64,000 nt of DNA, taken from NCBI GenBank assembly GCA_013298125.1, contig JAAFJP010000016.1:62001-126000 (forward strand), read 5' to 3'. Shown in pieces: positions 49,512-58,782 of the stretch. This DNA is from Cytophagales bacterium. Lineage in GTDB: Bacteria; Bacteroidota; Bacteroidia; Cytophagales; Spirosomataceae. The notes below the pieces were generated by a model, which worked only from the letters and a program-made list of their open reading frames with translations, was not told where the DNA came from and did not search any database. Made by a program: the position numbers and the translations under genes. Numbering within the stretch: position 1 is the stretch's first letter; each line of letters starts with the position of its first letter.

Positions 49512-51272
49512 ATGTTAGAAAACTTGAAAAAAGAAGAAAAAAGCGGTCAAATATTTGACATTCAGATACTTAAAAGAATTTACGATTTCCTTATGCCCTA
49601 CCGCCTCAGATTTTGGGGGTTGGTTTCGCTTATTATGGTTTCTGCGTGTGTCGTGCCTTTGAATCCATTATTGATACGTTATACCATTGATAATTACATT
49701 GCACAAGGCAATTATCCTAAACTCGCCATGATGCTCTTGGCGATGATTGGAGTGCTTTTATTGCAAGGCTTTTTACAGTTTGTCAGTGCTTTTACGGCGG
49801 GCTGGTTAGGGCAAACGGTCATTCGAGATATTCGGGTAAAACTTTATGCGAAAATCTTAAAATTACGACTTAAATTCTTTGACGATACGCCCATCGGTCG
49901 CTTGGTTACTCGCACCGTTTCAGATATTGAAACACTCAATGATGTATTCTCAGACGGTTTGGCTGCGATTGCGGGAGATATTTTGCAGTTAATCATCATC
50001 TTCGCTGTGATGTTTTATACCGACTGGCGACTGACTTTAATTACCCTCTCGACAGTGCCTTTCATGGTAGTTTCGACGTATATTTTCAAGGAATTTATCA
50101 AAAAATCCTTTAATGAAGTTCGTACTGCCGTTGCTAATCTCAATTCCTTCGTACAGGAGCATATTACGGGTATGAACATCGTTCAAATCTTCAATGCCGA
50201 GAAATTAGAATACGCTAAGTTTTTGAAAATCAATGAAGTACATCGTGATGCTAATATCCGTTCTATCTGGGCGTATTCAGTTTATTATCCAGTGGCAGAT
50301 GTGATTTTGGCGGCAGGTACAGGTTTGATTGTTTGGTTTGGTTCAAAGCAAATCCTTCATCACGATATGACCTTGGGGACGCTCACAGCATTTATTATGT
50401 TCATGAATTTATTTTTCAGACCTATTCGCTTTTTGGCAGACCGTTTCAATACTTTACAAATGGGCATCGTCTCGACAGAAAGAATCTTAAAGCTCTTAGA
50501 TTCAGACGATTACGTTGTAAATAATGGGCATATAAAAGCCAATCTCAAAGGAAATGTACGTTTTGAAAACGTTTGGTTTGCTTATAATGATGAAGAATAT
50601 GTATTGAAAGATATTTCATTTGAAGTAAAAGAAGGCGAAACAATCGCCCTCGTGGGTGCTACGGGTGCAGGGAAATCATCAACGGTAAATCTCCTGAGTC
50701 GTTTTTATGACATCAATAAAGGGAATATTTTTGTAGATGGTATAAACCTCCAAGAATATGAGTTAGATAGCCTCCGCCAACAAATTGGGGTTGTTTTGCA
50801 AGATGTTTTCTTGTTCTCGGATACCATCGAAAACAACATTACATTGGGTGATAAACGCATCACCAGAGAACGAGTTATCGAAGCTGCCAAATTAGTTGGA
50901 GCAAACGATTTTATCGAAAGATTACCCGATGGTTACGACTATAATGTGATGGAACGTGGGGCAACTCTTTCAGTAGGACAACGCCAATTAATCTCCTTCG
51001 TGCGTGCGTTAGTGCATAACCCGAAGGTAATTGTGTTAGACGAAGCAACGTCCTCTGTCGATACCGAAACCGAAGAAATGATACAAAACGCAATCTCGAA
51101 ACTAATGAAAGGGCGTACCGCTATCGTGATTGCCCACCGACTTTCGACCATACAAAATGCCGATAAAATCTTAGTATTAGACAAAGGTGAAATCAAAGAA
51201 TCGGGTACGCACGAGGAACTATTGGAACAGGATGGTTGGTACGCTGATTTACATAATATGCAGTTTGTTTAA
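49512..51272 (+). CDS. MsbA-like ABC exporter (permease-ATPase fusion)
   Basis: A 586-residue half-transporter. Residues about 20-310 are an ABC type 1 transmembrane domain of six helices (LRFWGLVSLIMVSACVVPLNPLLIRYTID near the start). Residues about 340-580 are the nucleotide-binding domain with Walker A GATGAGKSS, Q-loop GVVLQDVFLFSD, signature LSVGQRQL, Walker B VIVLDEATSSVD and the switch His in IAHRLST. It should work as a homodimer and export lipids, peptides or drugs; MsbA-like by length and order, but the substrate is not determined. No operon partner is evident. Confidence 0.93.
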   Translation: MLENLKKEEKSGQIFDIQILKRIYDFLMPYRLRFWGLVSLIMVSACVVPLNPLLIRYTIDNYIAQGNYPKLAMMLLAMIGVLLLQGFLQFVSAFTAGWLGQTVIRDIRVKLYAKILKLRLKFFDDTPIGRLVTRTVSDIETLNDVFSDGLAAIAGDILQLIIIFAVMFYTDWRLTLITLSTVPFMVVSTYIFKEFIKKSFNEVRTAVANLNSFVQEHITGMNIVQIFNAEKLEYAKFLKINEVHRDANIRSIWAYSVYYPVADVILAAGTGLIVWFGSKQILHHDMTLGTLTAFIMFMNLFFRPIRFLADRFNTLQMGIVSTERILKLLDSDDYVVNNGHIKANLKGNVRFENVWFAYNDEEYVLKDISFEVKEGETIALVGATGAGKSSTVNLLSRFYDINKGNIFVDGINLQEYELDSLRQQIGVVLQDVFLFSDTIENNITLGDKRITRERVIEAAKLVGANDFIERLPDGYDYNVMERGATLSVGQRQLISFVRALVHNPKVIVLDEATSSVDTETEEMIQNAISKLMKGRTAIVIAHRLSTIQNADKILVLDKGEIKESGTHEELLEQDGWYADLHNMQFV

Positions 51273-51374
51273 GGAGCTTTTTGCTTTTCTATACAGAATA
51301 GTGAAACTTCTGCTGTCTTTTTGCGTTATGTATTCGGAAAACAATTTTCCCTAACAAAAATCAATTTACTAAAA

Positions 51375-51899
51375 ATGAAAAAAATACTTTTCTTAGCGGC
51401 TTTCGCTTTAACTTCATTCATCAGTAATGCTCAACATGACATGAGCAAAGACAAAGCAAAAATGCCATCACCACCAGCCGAAACGAAAGCTACTTTGGCA
51501 AGTGGAGCAACCCTTACTATCAATTATCACCAACCTGCCGTAAAAGGACGTAATGTTTGGGCAGGGGATCTTGCTCCTTACGGAAAAGTTTGGCGTACGG
51601 GTGCTAATAATGCTCCTTCGTTTGAAGTGAGTAAAGATGTTACAATCAATGGGAAAGCATTAAAAGCTGGTAAATACGCCCTTTTTACGATTCCTGGCGA
51701 AAAAGAATGGACCATCATTATCAATACAAACGTAAAGCAATGGGGTAATTATTCATACAAAGAGTCTGAGGATGTATTACGTGTGACTGCCAAGCCTGAG
51801 TCTAACGAAATGATGGAACGTTTCACTATCAAAGCTGAAAACTCAGGTCAAGTTACTTTGATGTGGGATAAAGTGAAAGTAGCTTTTACGGTGAAATAA
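51375..51899 (+). CDS. DUF2911 family exported protein (first of two paralogs)
   Basis: A 174-residue protein. The start is placed at ATG 51375, which opens the signal peptide MKKILFLAAFALTSFISNA; the longer frame begins with TTG. The DUF2911 domain has ATLTINYHQPAVKGRNVWAGDLAPYGKVWRTGANNAP, then KAGKYALFTIPGEKEWTIIIN and a terminal strand VTLMWDKVKVAF. Function unknown; the family is frequent in Bacteroidota. A second, membrane-anchored member is at 55196-55729. A very stable hairpin terminator follows. Confidence 0.9.
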   Translation: MKKILFLAAFALTSFISNAQHDMSKDKAKMPSPPAETKATLASGATLTINYHQPAVKGRNVWAGDLAPYGKVWRTGANNAPSFEVSKDVTINGKALKAGKYALFTIPGEKEWTIIINTNVKQWGNYSYKESEDVLRVTAKPESNEMMERFTIKAENSGQVTLMWDKVKVAFTVK

Positions 51900-51917
51900 T
51901 CAGTAGAAATTGCAATT

Positions 51918-51983
51918 AAAAAAAGGTCATCAATTAATAGTTCTGTCATAAATGCACAGAACTATTAATTGATGACCTTTTTT
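51918..51983. terminator. Very stable bidirectional terminator
   Basis: AAAAAAAGGTCATC... pairs perfectly with its inverse over about 29 bp around a short loop, with A and T runs on the two sides. Confidence 0.93.
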
Positions 51984-52068
51984 AGTATTTTGAGTGCGAA
52001 TAAATATTCTTTTAGCAAATTGATATGTCTTTGGACTGAGCCTTTATCAATAGTAGAAGAACTTAATC

Positions 52069-52515
52069 TTATTGTGGAATCATTTTGACGTTTGCATCCA
52101 CAGATAGTCCTTGGTAAGGTACTTTACCTTTTATTTCAAAATTGGTAGCTGTCAAAGTTACCAAAGTTAATTCTCCATCAAAACCTACAATTCCAGTTCC
52201 TGATACGGTTATTTTGGTTTCGTCAGCAGAAAATACCCACTTTGCTCCAGTCACGACTTTACCATTATTGTCAGTCCCAGATAATGTTCCATCTGATTTA
52301 AAATTAAATACAACTTTGGTCAAGTCATAAACATTCTCTTTTGGGTCTCCACCTCTTTTAAAGGCTTTTGCAGTATTGAATGCTAAAACCTCATCAATAA
52401 TCCATGTTTTGGCTACTAATAAATCTTTTTTAGGAACAACAACAACATCATCCTTTTTACAAGAAAAAACTGCTATGAGGCACACTGAAATGATACTAAT
52501 TGTTATATTTTTCAT
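52069..52515 (-). CDS. Lipocalin-like lipoprotein
   Basis: A 148-residue lipoprotein with signal MKNITISIISVCLIAVFSC (lipobox VFSC, Cys19). The mature domain begins with a KTWIIDEVLAF motif and contains VFNFKSDGTLSGTDNNGKVVTGAKWVFSADETKITV. This is the pattern of the small lipocalin-like/DUF4923-type lipoproteins of Bacteroidota, with eight short beta strands. No activity is known. It is convergent with the DUF2911 gene and has the large gene-free repeat region upstream. Confidence 0.8.
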   Translation of the reverse strand: MKNITISIISVCLIAVFSCKKDDVVVVPKKDLLVAKTWIIDEVLAFNTAKAFKRGGDPKENVYDLTKVVFNFKSDGTLSGTDNNGKVVTGAKWVFSADETKITVSGTGIVGFDGELTLVTLTATNFEIKGKVPYQGLSVDANVKMIPQ

Positions 52516-52923
52516 TTTGATACGATTTGGAATGATTTGATATTTTATAAAACGAAATTAAAACCTTATTATTAAAAGTTTACGATAATTTTTATCTATT
52601 TAGTAAGTGGTATTTAAAAAATCTTAAAATATTTATAAAAAAATTTTATAAAGGAGAGTAAATTTTAAACAAAATAATATTTGGAAAAACACATTAAAAA
52701 ACTCTAAAACAATTGATTTTTAGTAGATTAACAAATATTAACATCTAATTTTTCTGACTTATGCAAGGAAAATTGTGACCTAAGCATTTATACTCCGTTA
52801 TAAGTATGTAATTAGAATAATACAAATTACGATATCCGAGGAAGGAAGTGGCGGCTCCCTGAATCGGGAATAAATACCAACCACTAATACATTATTGCTT
52901 AACCATTTTTACAATCAATTACT

Positions 52924-53214
52924 AACCACCAAATAGAATTAACCACTAATTTTTAATACACCTAACCACTATTTTGAAACAAAACGAAGGATAATCCTAA
53001 CCCATAAATTTGATAATCCTAACCACCAAATAGAATTAACCACTGATTTTTAATACACCTAACCACTATTTTGAAACAAAACGAAGGATAATCCTAACCC
53101 ATAAATTTGATAATCCTAACCACCAAATAGAATTAACCACTAATTTTTAATACACCTAACCACTATTTTGAAACAAAGCGAAGGATAATCCTAACCCATA
53201 AATTTGATAATCCT
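52924..53214 (+). repeat. Three tandem 97-bp repeats carrying CCTAACCAC sites
   Basis: Units start at 52924, 53021 and 53118 and are almost identical (single changes such as CTGATTTT for CTAATTTT). Each contains AACCAC at internal spacings of 17, 23 and 57 bases. The copies of ACCTAACCACTATTT are at 52960, 53057 and 53154. Partial units continue to 53266. Confidence 0.95.
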
Positions 53215-53347
53215 AACCACTAAAATACATTATAATCCTAACCACCAAATTGATAGTCCTAACCACTATTAATTCACTAAGTAGTATATTTAAAGACAAT
53301 CCACTAACACACGGATTAACCAATGACACCCTAATCAATTTATGAAA

Positions 53348-53375
53348 AAACCCTGAGAGCTATTTCCCAGGGTTT
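53348..53375. terminator. Terminator of the ABC-F gene, possibly bidirectional
   Basis: AAACCCTG / CAGGGTTT stem. In the leftward direction it is followed by TTTTTTC; in the rightward direction by a weaker T-rich run (TTTCTTGCTTTTG), so it could also end a transcript through the repeat array. Confidence 0.8.
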
Positions 53376-53399
53376 CTTGCTTTTGTACAATTCTAAGTA

Positions 53400-55016
53400 T
53401 TAGTAAATCTTCTCTTTCTGAGCTTTCACGGTACTATCCGTAATATAATCGTCAAAAGTCATTAGTTTGTCTAAATAGCCTTTTGGACCAATTTCTAAAA
53501 TACGAGTTGCCACGGTTTCTGTGAGTTGGTGGTCATGGCAAGTAAATAAAATTGTTCCTGTAAACTCCACCATTCCATTGTTCAAAGCCGTGATTGATTC
53601 TAAGTCTAAGTGGTTGGTTGGTTCGTCAAAAATGGTCACATTTGAACCTGATAACATCATTCTCGAAAACATACATCTTTGTTTTTCTCCCCCAGAAATT
53701 ACGGTACATTTTTTCAAGGCTTCATCGCCTGAGAACAACATTCTACCCAAAAATCCACGAATAAATGACTCATCTTTTTCTACCGAATATTGACGTAACC
53801 AATCTACTAAATTCAAAGAACCATCTTCAAAATATTTGGCGTTATCATTAGGCAAATAGGATTGAGTTGTCGTAACGCCCCATTTGTACTCACCTGCATC
53901 CGCAACTCGCTCGCCCATGAGGATGTCGAAAAGGGCTGTAATTGCAATAGAATCTCTTGATAAAACGGCTACTTTATCTCCTTTTGAAAGTGTAAAAGTT
54001 AAATCCTTGAATAAATATTCTCCATCTTGATTTTTGGCTGATAAACCCTCTACCGAAAGCAATTGATCACCTGCCTCTCGTTCTGGTTTGAAGTTGATAA
54101 ATGGATAACGTCTTGATGAAGGTTTGATGTCATCGACCTGCAATTTATCCAACATCTTCTGACGAGAAGTAGCTTGTTTAGATTTGGAAACGTTGGCGGA
54201 GAATCGTCTAATAAATTCTTCTAATTCCTTCCGTTTTTCATCAGATTTTTTGTTTTGGTCTGAACGCTGGCGAGCTGCCAATTGCGAAGATTCGTACCAG
54301 AAGGTATATGTACCACCATAAAGCTGAATCTTGCCATAATCCAAATCGGCAATGTGCGTACAGACATTATCCAAGAAGTGTCTATCATGAGAAACTACGA
54401 TAACGGTATTTTTGAAATTTGTCAAGAAATTCTCTAACCAAAGCACCGACTCAATATCTAAGTTGTTGGTAGGTTCATCTAACAATAGTATGTCAGGAGC
54501 TCCAAAAAGGGCTTGTGCCAAAAGCACTTTCACTTTTTCAGAACCAGAGATGTCTTTCAACAAGGTATAATGCAAATCTTCTTTGATGCCCAAACCACTC
54601 AATAACTGCCCAGCCTCTGACTCAGCTTCCCAACCATTCATTTCGGCAAATTCGGCTTCGAGGTCGGCGGCACGGTTTCCGTCTTCTTCGGTGAAATCTT
54701 CTTTTAAATAGATGGCATCTTTCTCAACCATTACATCATACATACGCTTGTTACCCATGATAACAGTCTGTAATACAGGCACTTCTTCAAATTCAAAGTG
54801 ATTTTGTTTCAAAAAAGACATCCTTTCGCCAGGATTCATCGAAACATGACCCGTCTGAGAATCTAATTCACCCGAAAGGATTTTCAAAAAGGTGGATTTA
54901 CCTGCACCGTTCGCCCCAATGAGACCATAACAGTTGCCTTCCACAAATTTGATATTTACATCTTCAAAAAGCACCCGTTTTCCGAAACGGAGCGAAACAT
55001 TTGATACGTTTAACAT
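53400..55016 (-). CDS. ABC-F family ATPase (YbiT-like)
   Basis: A 538-residue soluble protein with two ABC domains and no membrane part. Domain 1 has Walker A GLIGANGAGKST, an unusual signature ISGSEKVKV and Walker B DILLLDEPTNNLD. The linker between domains (about residues 240-310) is Lys/Arg-rich, as in ribosome-binding ABC-F proteins. Domain 2 has VISGGEKQRC and TIFDEPTNHLD; its Walker A is degenerate (VAVLSRDSIAITAL). The layout matches YbiT/EttA-type translation factors, which act at the ribosomal E site. A loss of normal Gly-Lys-Ser/Thr in the second site is typical of the YbiT group in this phylum. Confidence 0.92.
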   Translation of the reverse strand: MLNVSNVSLRFGKRVLFEDVNIKFVEGNCYGLIGANGAGKSTFLKILSGELDSQTGHVSMNPGERMSFLKQNHFEFEEVPVLQTVIMGNKRMYDVMVEKDAIYLKEDFTEEDGNRAADLEAEFAEMNGWEAESEAGQLLSGLGIKEDLHYTLLKDISGSEKVKVLLAQALFGAPDILLLDEPTNNLDIESVLWLENFLTNFKNTVIVVSHDRHFLDNVCTHIADLDYGKIQLYGGTYTFWYESSQLAARQRSDQNKKSDEKRKELEEFIRRFSANVSKSKQATSRQKMLDKLQVDDIKPSSRRYPFINFKPEREAGDQLLSVEGLSAKNQDGEYLFKDLTFTLSKGDKVAVLSRDSIAITALFDILMGERVADAGEYKWGVTTTQSYLPNDNAKYFEDGSLNLVDWLRQYSVEKDESFIRGFLGRMLFSGDEALKKCTVISGGEKQRCMFSRMMLSGSNVTIFDEPTNHLDLESITALNNGMVEFTGTILFTCHDHQLTETVATRILEIGPKGYLDKLMTFDDYITDSTVKAQKEKIY

Positions 55017-55073
55017 TATATTGTATTTGCTTGAATCTTAATAAAGTGCAAAATTACGATAATGTTTGGCTAT

Positions 55074-55112
55074 AAAAAAATCCTGCAAAAATGTTCTTGC
55101 AGGATTTTTTTT
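55074..55112. terminator. Terminator after the second DUF2911 gene
   Basis: AAAATCCTGCAA / TTGCAGGATTTTTTTT hairpin. It ends the leftward transcript of 55196-55729. Confidence 0.88.
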
Positions 55113-55195
55113 GATTATGATTAGAAACAACTTCCCGAAACAATATCCATTGCGGGTAAATAACTTTCGGGAAATTCAAAACAAACGCTTTTTTA

Positions 55196-55729
55196 CTATT
55201 CAACCACAATTGGTACACTAACTTTCGTCATATCCCAAGTGATTGTGAGGGCATTATTATTAGCATCAATCGACAATTTTTCTTGTGGATCTGCCAATTT
55301 TTCGACTGGCACTACGACTTGTGCTACATCTTCTTTATCATTTCGAGCGGCTACACCTCCCCACGATACGCCCCAATCTGGGACTTCTTTGTTGAAAATG
55401 ACCGTCCAAGAGTCTTTTTGAGGAATTGTCCAGATAGAATATTTACCTGCGGGCAAACTTTTGTCACCGACTTTGATATTTTTATCAGTTTCAATTGTCG
55501 TAGGTTCGTTTGCTCCTGTACGCCAAACTTCACCAAATTTCAACAAGCCTCCGAAAATATCTCGACCTTTTTTGGAAGGTGAACAATAGAATAAATCAAC
55601 TTTGGCAGCACCAACAGAATATGACTGTTTGACTTCTGGGCTTGCATTTTTAGTATTTGACATAAATTGAAAAACGCCAAATGCAATAACAGCTAACACT
55701 GCGAGACCGATTAAAACTTTTTTGAGCAT
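55196..55729 (-). CDS. DUF2911 family membrane-anchored protein (second paralog)
   Basis: A 177-residue protein with an N-terminal membrane anchor (MLKKVLIGLAVLAVIAFGVFQF) rather than a cleaved signal. The DUF2911 domain carries KVDLFYCSPSKKGRDIFGGLLKFGEVWRTGANEP, LPAGKYSIWTIPQKDSWTVIFN and a terminal LTITWDMTKVSVPI. It shares the GRDIFG/GRNVWAG, EVWRTGAN and AGKY motifs with the protein at 51375-51899, so the two are paralogs separated by 3.3 kb. Function unknown. Confidence 0.9.
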   Translation of the reverse strand: MLKKVLIGLAVLAVIAFGVFQFMSNTKNASPEVKQSYSVGAAKVDLFYCSPSKKGRDIFGGLLKFGEVWRTGANEPTTIETDKNIKVGDKSLPAGKYSIWTIPQKDSWTVIFNKEVPDWGVSWGGVAARNDKEDVAQVVVPVEKLADPQEKLSIDANNNALTITWDMTKVSVPIVVE

Positions 55730-55815
55730 GATTAGAAGGGGTTTAAAATGAGACGATTAGTAATTTTTTATTTGAGTAGTAAGTTATTGATTTTCAATCA
55801 AATAATCAATTAATT

Positions 55816-57234
55816 TTACATCAAATCACTAACTGTAATTCTGACATCCACCGACTCCAAAGAATATTCATTCTCTTTGATAGGATGATTTGAAATTAGG
55901 GTTGTGAAAATATTTTTTTTAGTATTAGTAGCATTACGAAAAGCGGATTTTCTCCATTTCAGTTGGCTTGCATACTTTTTTGTTATCTCAAAAGTCGATT
56001 CATAAAATTTACATTCACAGAGGTTAATAGTCAAATCTTTTCTATCAATAATTAAATCTATCTGAAAACCATCGTCAGTTTTATCTCCAACATGACGATA
56101 TGAAGACGTTTCGGTATAGACATTTTGCACACCCATTGCCTTTTTGATTTCGCTCACGTGCTTCATGCAAAGTGACTCAAAAGCATATCCAGACCATATT
56201 TTGTAAGATTGTGAATTAGAAATAATCTGCCAAATACCTACCTGAGCCTTTCGATTATTTTTAATAAATTTATGGTAAAAAACCGAAAATTCATCCACTA
56301 AACGATAAATTGAACCTCTTTTCTTTTTACCAAAAGGATATTCCTCAACAATGAATCCAGAAATCAATAACTCCTGCATGGCTCTTTGATATGTTCCTCC
56401 CGCATTAATTTTGGTTTTATTAATAATTTCTTCTCTTGTTAATCCTTGTTTAGAATTTGCCAAAGATTCAACTATCGCTTCATGATTTGCAGGTGATTCA
56501 AAAATAGCTTTATATAAATTGTCATATTCATTTTTAAGAATACCTCCATCCAAAAAACACATTCTCTCTATACTTACTGTTGGACTTTCCCCTTGTTTGA
56601 TATTTTCTAAATAAAAAGGAATGCCACCCATAATCATGTATAACTCCGCTATGGATGAATCTGTCTGTTTGATATTTTTAGTGAGTAAAAATTGTTTAGT
56701 TTCTGAAAGTGTAAAAGGGCTTAATTTAATATGGTGAGTCAATCTATTATGAAATCCGCCTTTATCATTAACAATTTTTTGAGTTATCCAAGAAGTCGAA
56801 GAACCACAAACGACCAAAATGAAATGAGATTCTTTTGAAAGAAAGTCATTCCAAAGATGAGCTAATAGCTGAACGAACCCAGATTTTGAGGTATTCATCC
56901 AGGGTAATTCATCTAAAAAAATTACTTGTTTTTTATTCTTCGATAATGTTTTTAAATAGCTTTTTAGATGCAAAAATGTCTCTTGCCAATTTTGCGGAAT
57001 GGTAAATATAGGTTTGTTTGAATACTCTGAGATTTTTTCTGTAAAATTTACAAGCTGTGCTTTTAAATCTCCATCCTGAATCCCTGTAACTCTGAGGCAA
57101 ATATTTTTTTTGTAAACTTCATCTATCAAGTATGTTTTACCGACCCTTCTTCTGCCTGTAACAGCAATAAATGATGATTTTGAACTATTCAAAGCCTCAT
57201 TTAATTGTACTATTTGTAAATCTCTTCCTATCAT
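55816..57234 (-). CDS. AAA ATPase with DUF234-like C-terminus
   Basis: A 472-residue ATPase of the archaeal-type ATPase_2/DUF234 group. The ATG at 57234 (MIGRDLQIVQLNEAL) is chosen because family members start this way; the longer frame begins with a TTG inside an upstream palindrome. Walker A is VTGRRRVGKTYLID, Walker B VIFLDELPWMN, and the sensor region is VVCGSSTSWI. A winged-helix segment lies near residues 265-300 (LTREEIINKTKINAGGTYQRAM). The C-terminal nuclease-like DUF234 domain carries FQIDLIIDRKD...LCECKFY, an E/D-x-K-like core. The family is often mobile or present in many copies; its function is unknown. Two tandem palindromes lie directly upstream. Confidence 0.88.
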   Translation of the reverse strand: MIGRDLQIVQLNEALNSSKSSFIAVTGRRRVGKTYLIDEVYKKNICLRVTGIQDGDLKAQLVNFTEKISEYSNKPIFTIPQNWQETFLHLKSYLKTLSKNKKQVIFLDELPWMNTSKSGFVQLLAHLWNDFLSKESHFILVVCGSSTSWITQKIVNDKGGFHNRLTHHIKLSPFTLSETKQFLLTKNIKQTDSSIAELYMIMGGIPFYLENIKQGESPTVSIERMCFLDGGILKNEYDNLYKAIFESPANHEAIVESLANSKQGLTREEIINKTKINAGGTYQRAMQELLISGFIVEEYPFGKKKRGSIYRLVDEFSVFYHKFIKNNRKAQVGIWQIISNSQSYKIWSGYAFESLCMKHVSEIKKAMGVQNVYTETSSYRHVGDKTDDGFQIDLIIDRKDLTINLCECKFYESTFEITKKYASQLKWRKSAFRNATNTKKNIFTTLISNHPIKENEYSLESVDVRITVSDLM

Positions 57235-57329
57235 ATATTTGGATTTATCTATCAAAAATACATAGATAAATCCAAATATAAAAATCTATATTTGGATTTA
57301 TCTACTAAAAATACTTAGATAAATCCAAA
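57234..57329. promoter_or_regulatory. Two tandem 39-bp palindromes upstream of the DUF234 ATPase gene
   Basis: TTTGGATTTATCTA-N11-TAGATAAATCCAAA (approximately) at 57238-57276 and again at 57291-57329. The centres are 53 bases apart, about five turns of the helix. Both carry TATATTTG on the strands, so the pair overlaps a likely promoter. Confidence 0.75.
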
Positions 57330-57351
57330 AATAGACATACAAATTATTAAA

Positions 57352-58683
57352 TCACAACCCCACCTTTTTATTAACTCCCCTCCAAAGAAAATAATAAAAT
57401 GGATTCCAAGAAGTGGGTCGCCAAGCGAGTTTTGAGGCTTTGTTATTCCAATCTATCAGGGCTTTGAAGGATGTTTGGAAACTATTTTTTGAGAACTCTT
57501 GTAGTGTATTTTCGTCTGGATTATTAGCAAAAAGATTTTGTTCTTCTTTAATAAATTCATTTTGTAATCTCTGTTGGTCTTCTGAAATAATATTTTTGAG
57601 ATTTGGATAATTTAAATTCCCCAAACGATATAATCTCTCCGAAATCCACCATAAAGTTTTGCGGTCAAATTTTACATCTGGAACTTGATTTGTCTCATTC
57701 AAAACACCATTTTCTCCCAAGAAAAAAGGTTTGTAAATCGACAAACACGGACTGGAAGTACCTGTAAGCCAGACAGTTGAAGGCTTGACTTTTCTAATTT
57801 CTACAATCATCGAACCGACTGTATGACTCGGATTTAATTTCCCCGTTGCGTGCATACATACATCGCTCGTGTTGCCTTTGTGAGGAGCAAATTTATTGTC
57901 TGAAATATGATGTGAAGATAAAATATCGATAGCTGATTTTACCGAAAAACCTTCTTGTTTTGCCCCTTGCATCGTCGTTTTTTGACGAACTTTACAGCCA
58001 CTCGCCCATGACATCAACGGGTCGGAATAGACTTTCATAAAATTGAAAACGTCTGTTTTTTTATACCAACCTTTTTCCTCCGCAAAACTTACGGCATTTT
58101 CTGAAATTAAATCAAATTCTTCGCCGATGGTTAAGCCATTTGAAATACTCCCATAATCTTTTACACTCTTTGCAACCCATTCATTTCCAGCGGTTTCCAA
58201 AATCCATGCTTCTTCTTTGTCGGCAATGATGAAAGAATTGTGATAGAAAAAATCTCGATTTTGATAACCTCCACAAGCATCCTGCCCGAAGGTTTTTAGC
58301 AAATCCGTAATGCAAATTAGAGCTTCGTTGGCGGTTGTTGAGCGTTCCAAAGCAAGTCTCACTAAATCCATTCCTGTGAGTCCTTTGATGGTCTTTTGGA
58401 ATTTTACTTTGGTAAAAACTGCCTCATTTCCTATCGTTACACCGTATTCATTTACGCCCATTTCTGCACCCCACATCCAGAAGGGTTTTGAGAGAATCAC
58501 CTCGTAGGTTTCTTCAACTTGTGGAACATCAATGTAGGTGCAACGGAGTGTTTTTTCGATGTGTTTTAATCTTGGAAAACGAACAATTGCCTGTGCTTCA
58601 TTGGGTTCACGGTCAGAGTTTTTGCCAAAGATTAGGCTGTTTGTTTTGGTTACAGAGGGTAAGGCTATGAAAGTATCGCACAT
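57352..58683 (-). CDS. C69 family peptidase (secernin/dipeptidase type)
   Basis: A 443-residue cytoplasmic Ntn-hydrolase. The start MCDTFIALPSVTKTNSLIFGKNSDREPNEAQ is the C69/secernin signature; removal of Met exposes Cys2 as nucleophile. Further family blocks are TYEVILSKPFWMWGAEMGVNEYGVTIGNEAVF and the later DAWILETAG-like EEAWILETAGNEW. Members are dipeptidases (PepD of lactobacilli) or secernins of unknown activity. It appears monocistronic; the neighbours on the same strand are not related. Confidence 0.92.
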   Translation of the reverse strand: MCDTFIALPSVTKTNSLIFGKNSDREPNEAQAIVRFPRLKHIEKTLRCTYIDVPQVEETYEVILSKPFWMWGAEMGVNEYGVTIGNEAVFTKVKFQKTIKGLTGMDLVRLALERSTTANEALICITDLLKTFGQDACGGYQNRDFFYHNSFIIADKEEAWILETAGNEWVAKSVKDYGSISNGLTIGEEFDLISENAVSFAEEKGWYKKTDVFNFMKVYSDPLMSWASGCKVRQKTTMQGAKQEGFSVKSAIDILSSHHISDNKFAPHKGNTSDVCMHATGKLNPSHTVGSMIVEIRKVKPSTVWLTGTSSPCLSIYKPFFLGENGVLNETNQVPDVKFDRKTLWWISERLYRLGNLNYPNLKNIISEDQQRLQNEFIKEEQNLFANNPDENTLQEFSKNSFQTSFKALIDWNNKASKLAWRPTSWNPFYYFLWRGVNKKVGL

Positions 58684-58782
58684 AGTTTTAGATTTTGAAT
58701 CAGAATTGTGTGCAATTTAAGAAGAATATTACATAAAAAAGGACGAATGCTATTCGTCCCTACCTTAAAAATGAATTAATAA

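Larger units (their letters stand above)
52516..53399. other. 884-bp gene-free region with tandem repeats
   Basis: No open frame of note on either strand. The left part (52516-52800) is extremely AT-rich. At 52838-52872 there is a GC-richer patch (GAGGAAGGAAGTGGCGGC, then TCCC-TGAATC-GGGA as a small hairpin). From 52879 to 53266 the sequence is dominated by AACCAC motifs (13 copies) in and around the 97-bp tandem repeats. It ends at the terminator 53348-53375. I see no clear promoter, no DnaA boxes and no known RNA family. Confidence 0.7.

Noticed and set aside
52838-52872. RNase P RNA start (GAGGAA-like motif)
   Set aside because: The motif differs from the conserved GAGGAAAGTCC core and no later RNase P elements follow.
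52924-53214. CRISPR array
   Set aside because: The 97-bp units are contiguous tandem copies with no unique spacers, and no cas gene is present in the window.
52879-53266. Replication origin with DnaA boxes
   Set aside because: The repeated motif is AACCAC, not TTATCCACA, and no origin-linked genes are nearby.
57234-57329. Toxin-antitoxin promoter operator
   Set aside because: There is no small antitoxin-like gene; the only gene downstream is the 472-residue ATPase.
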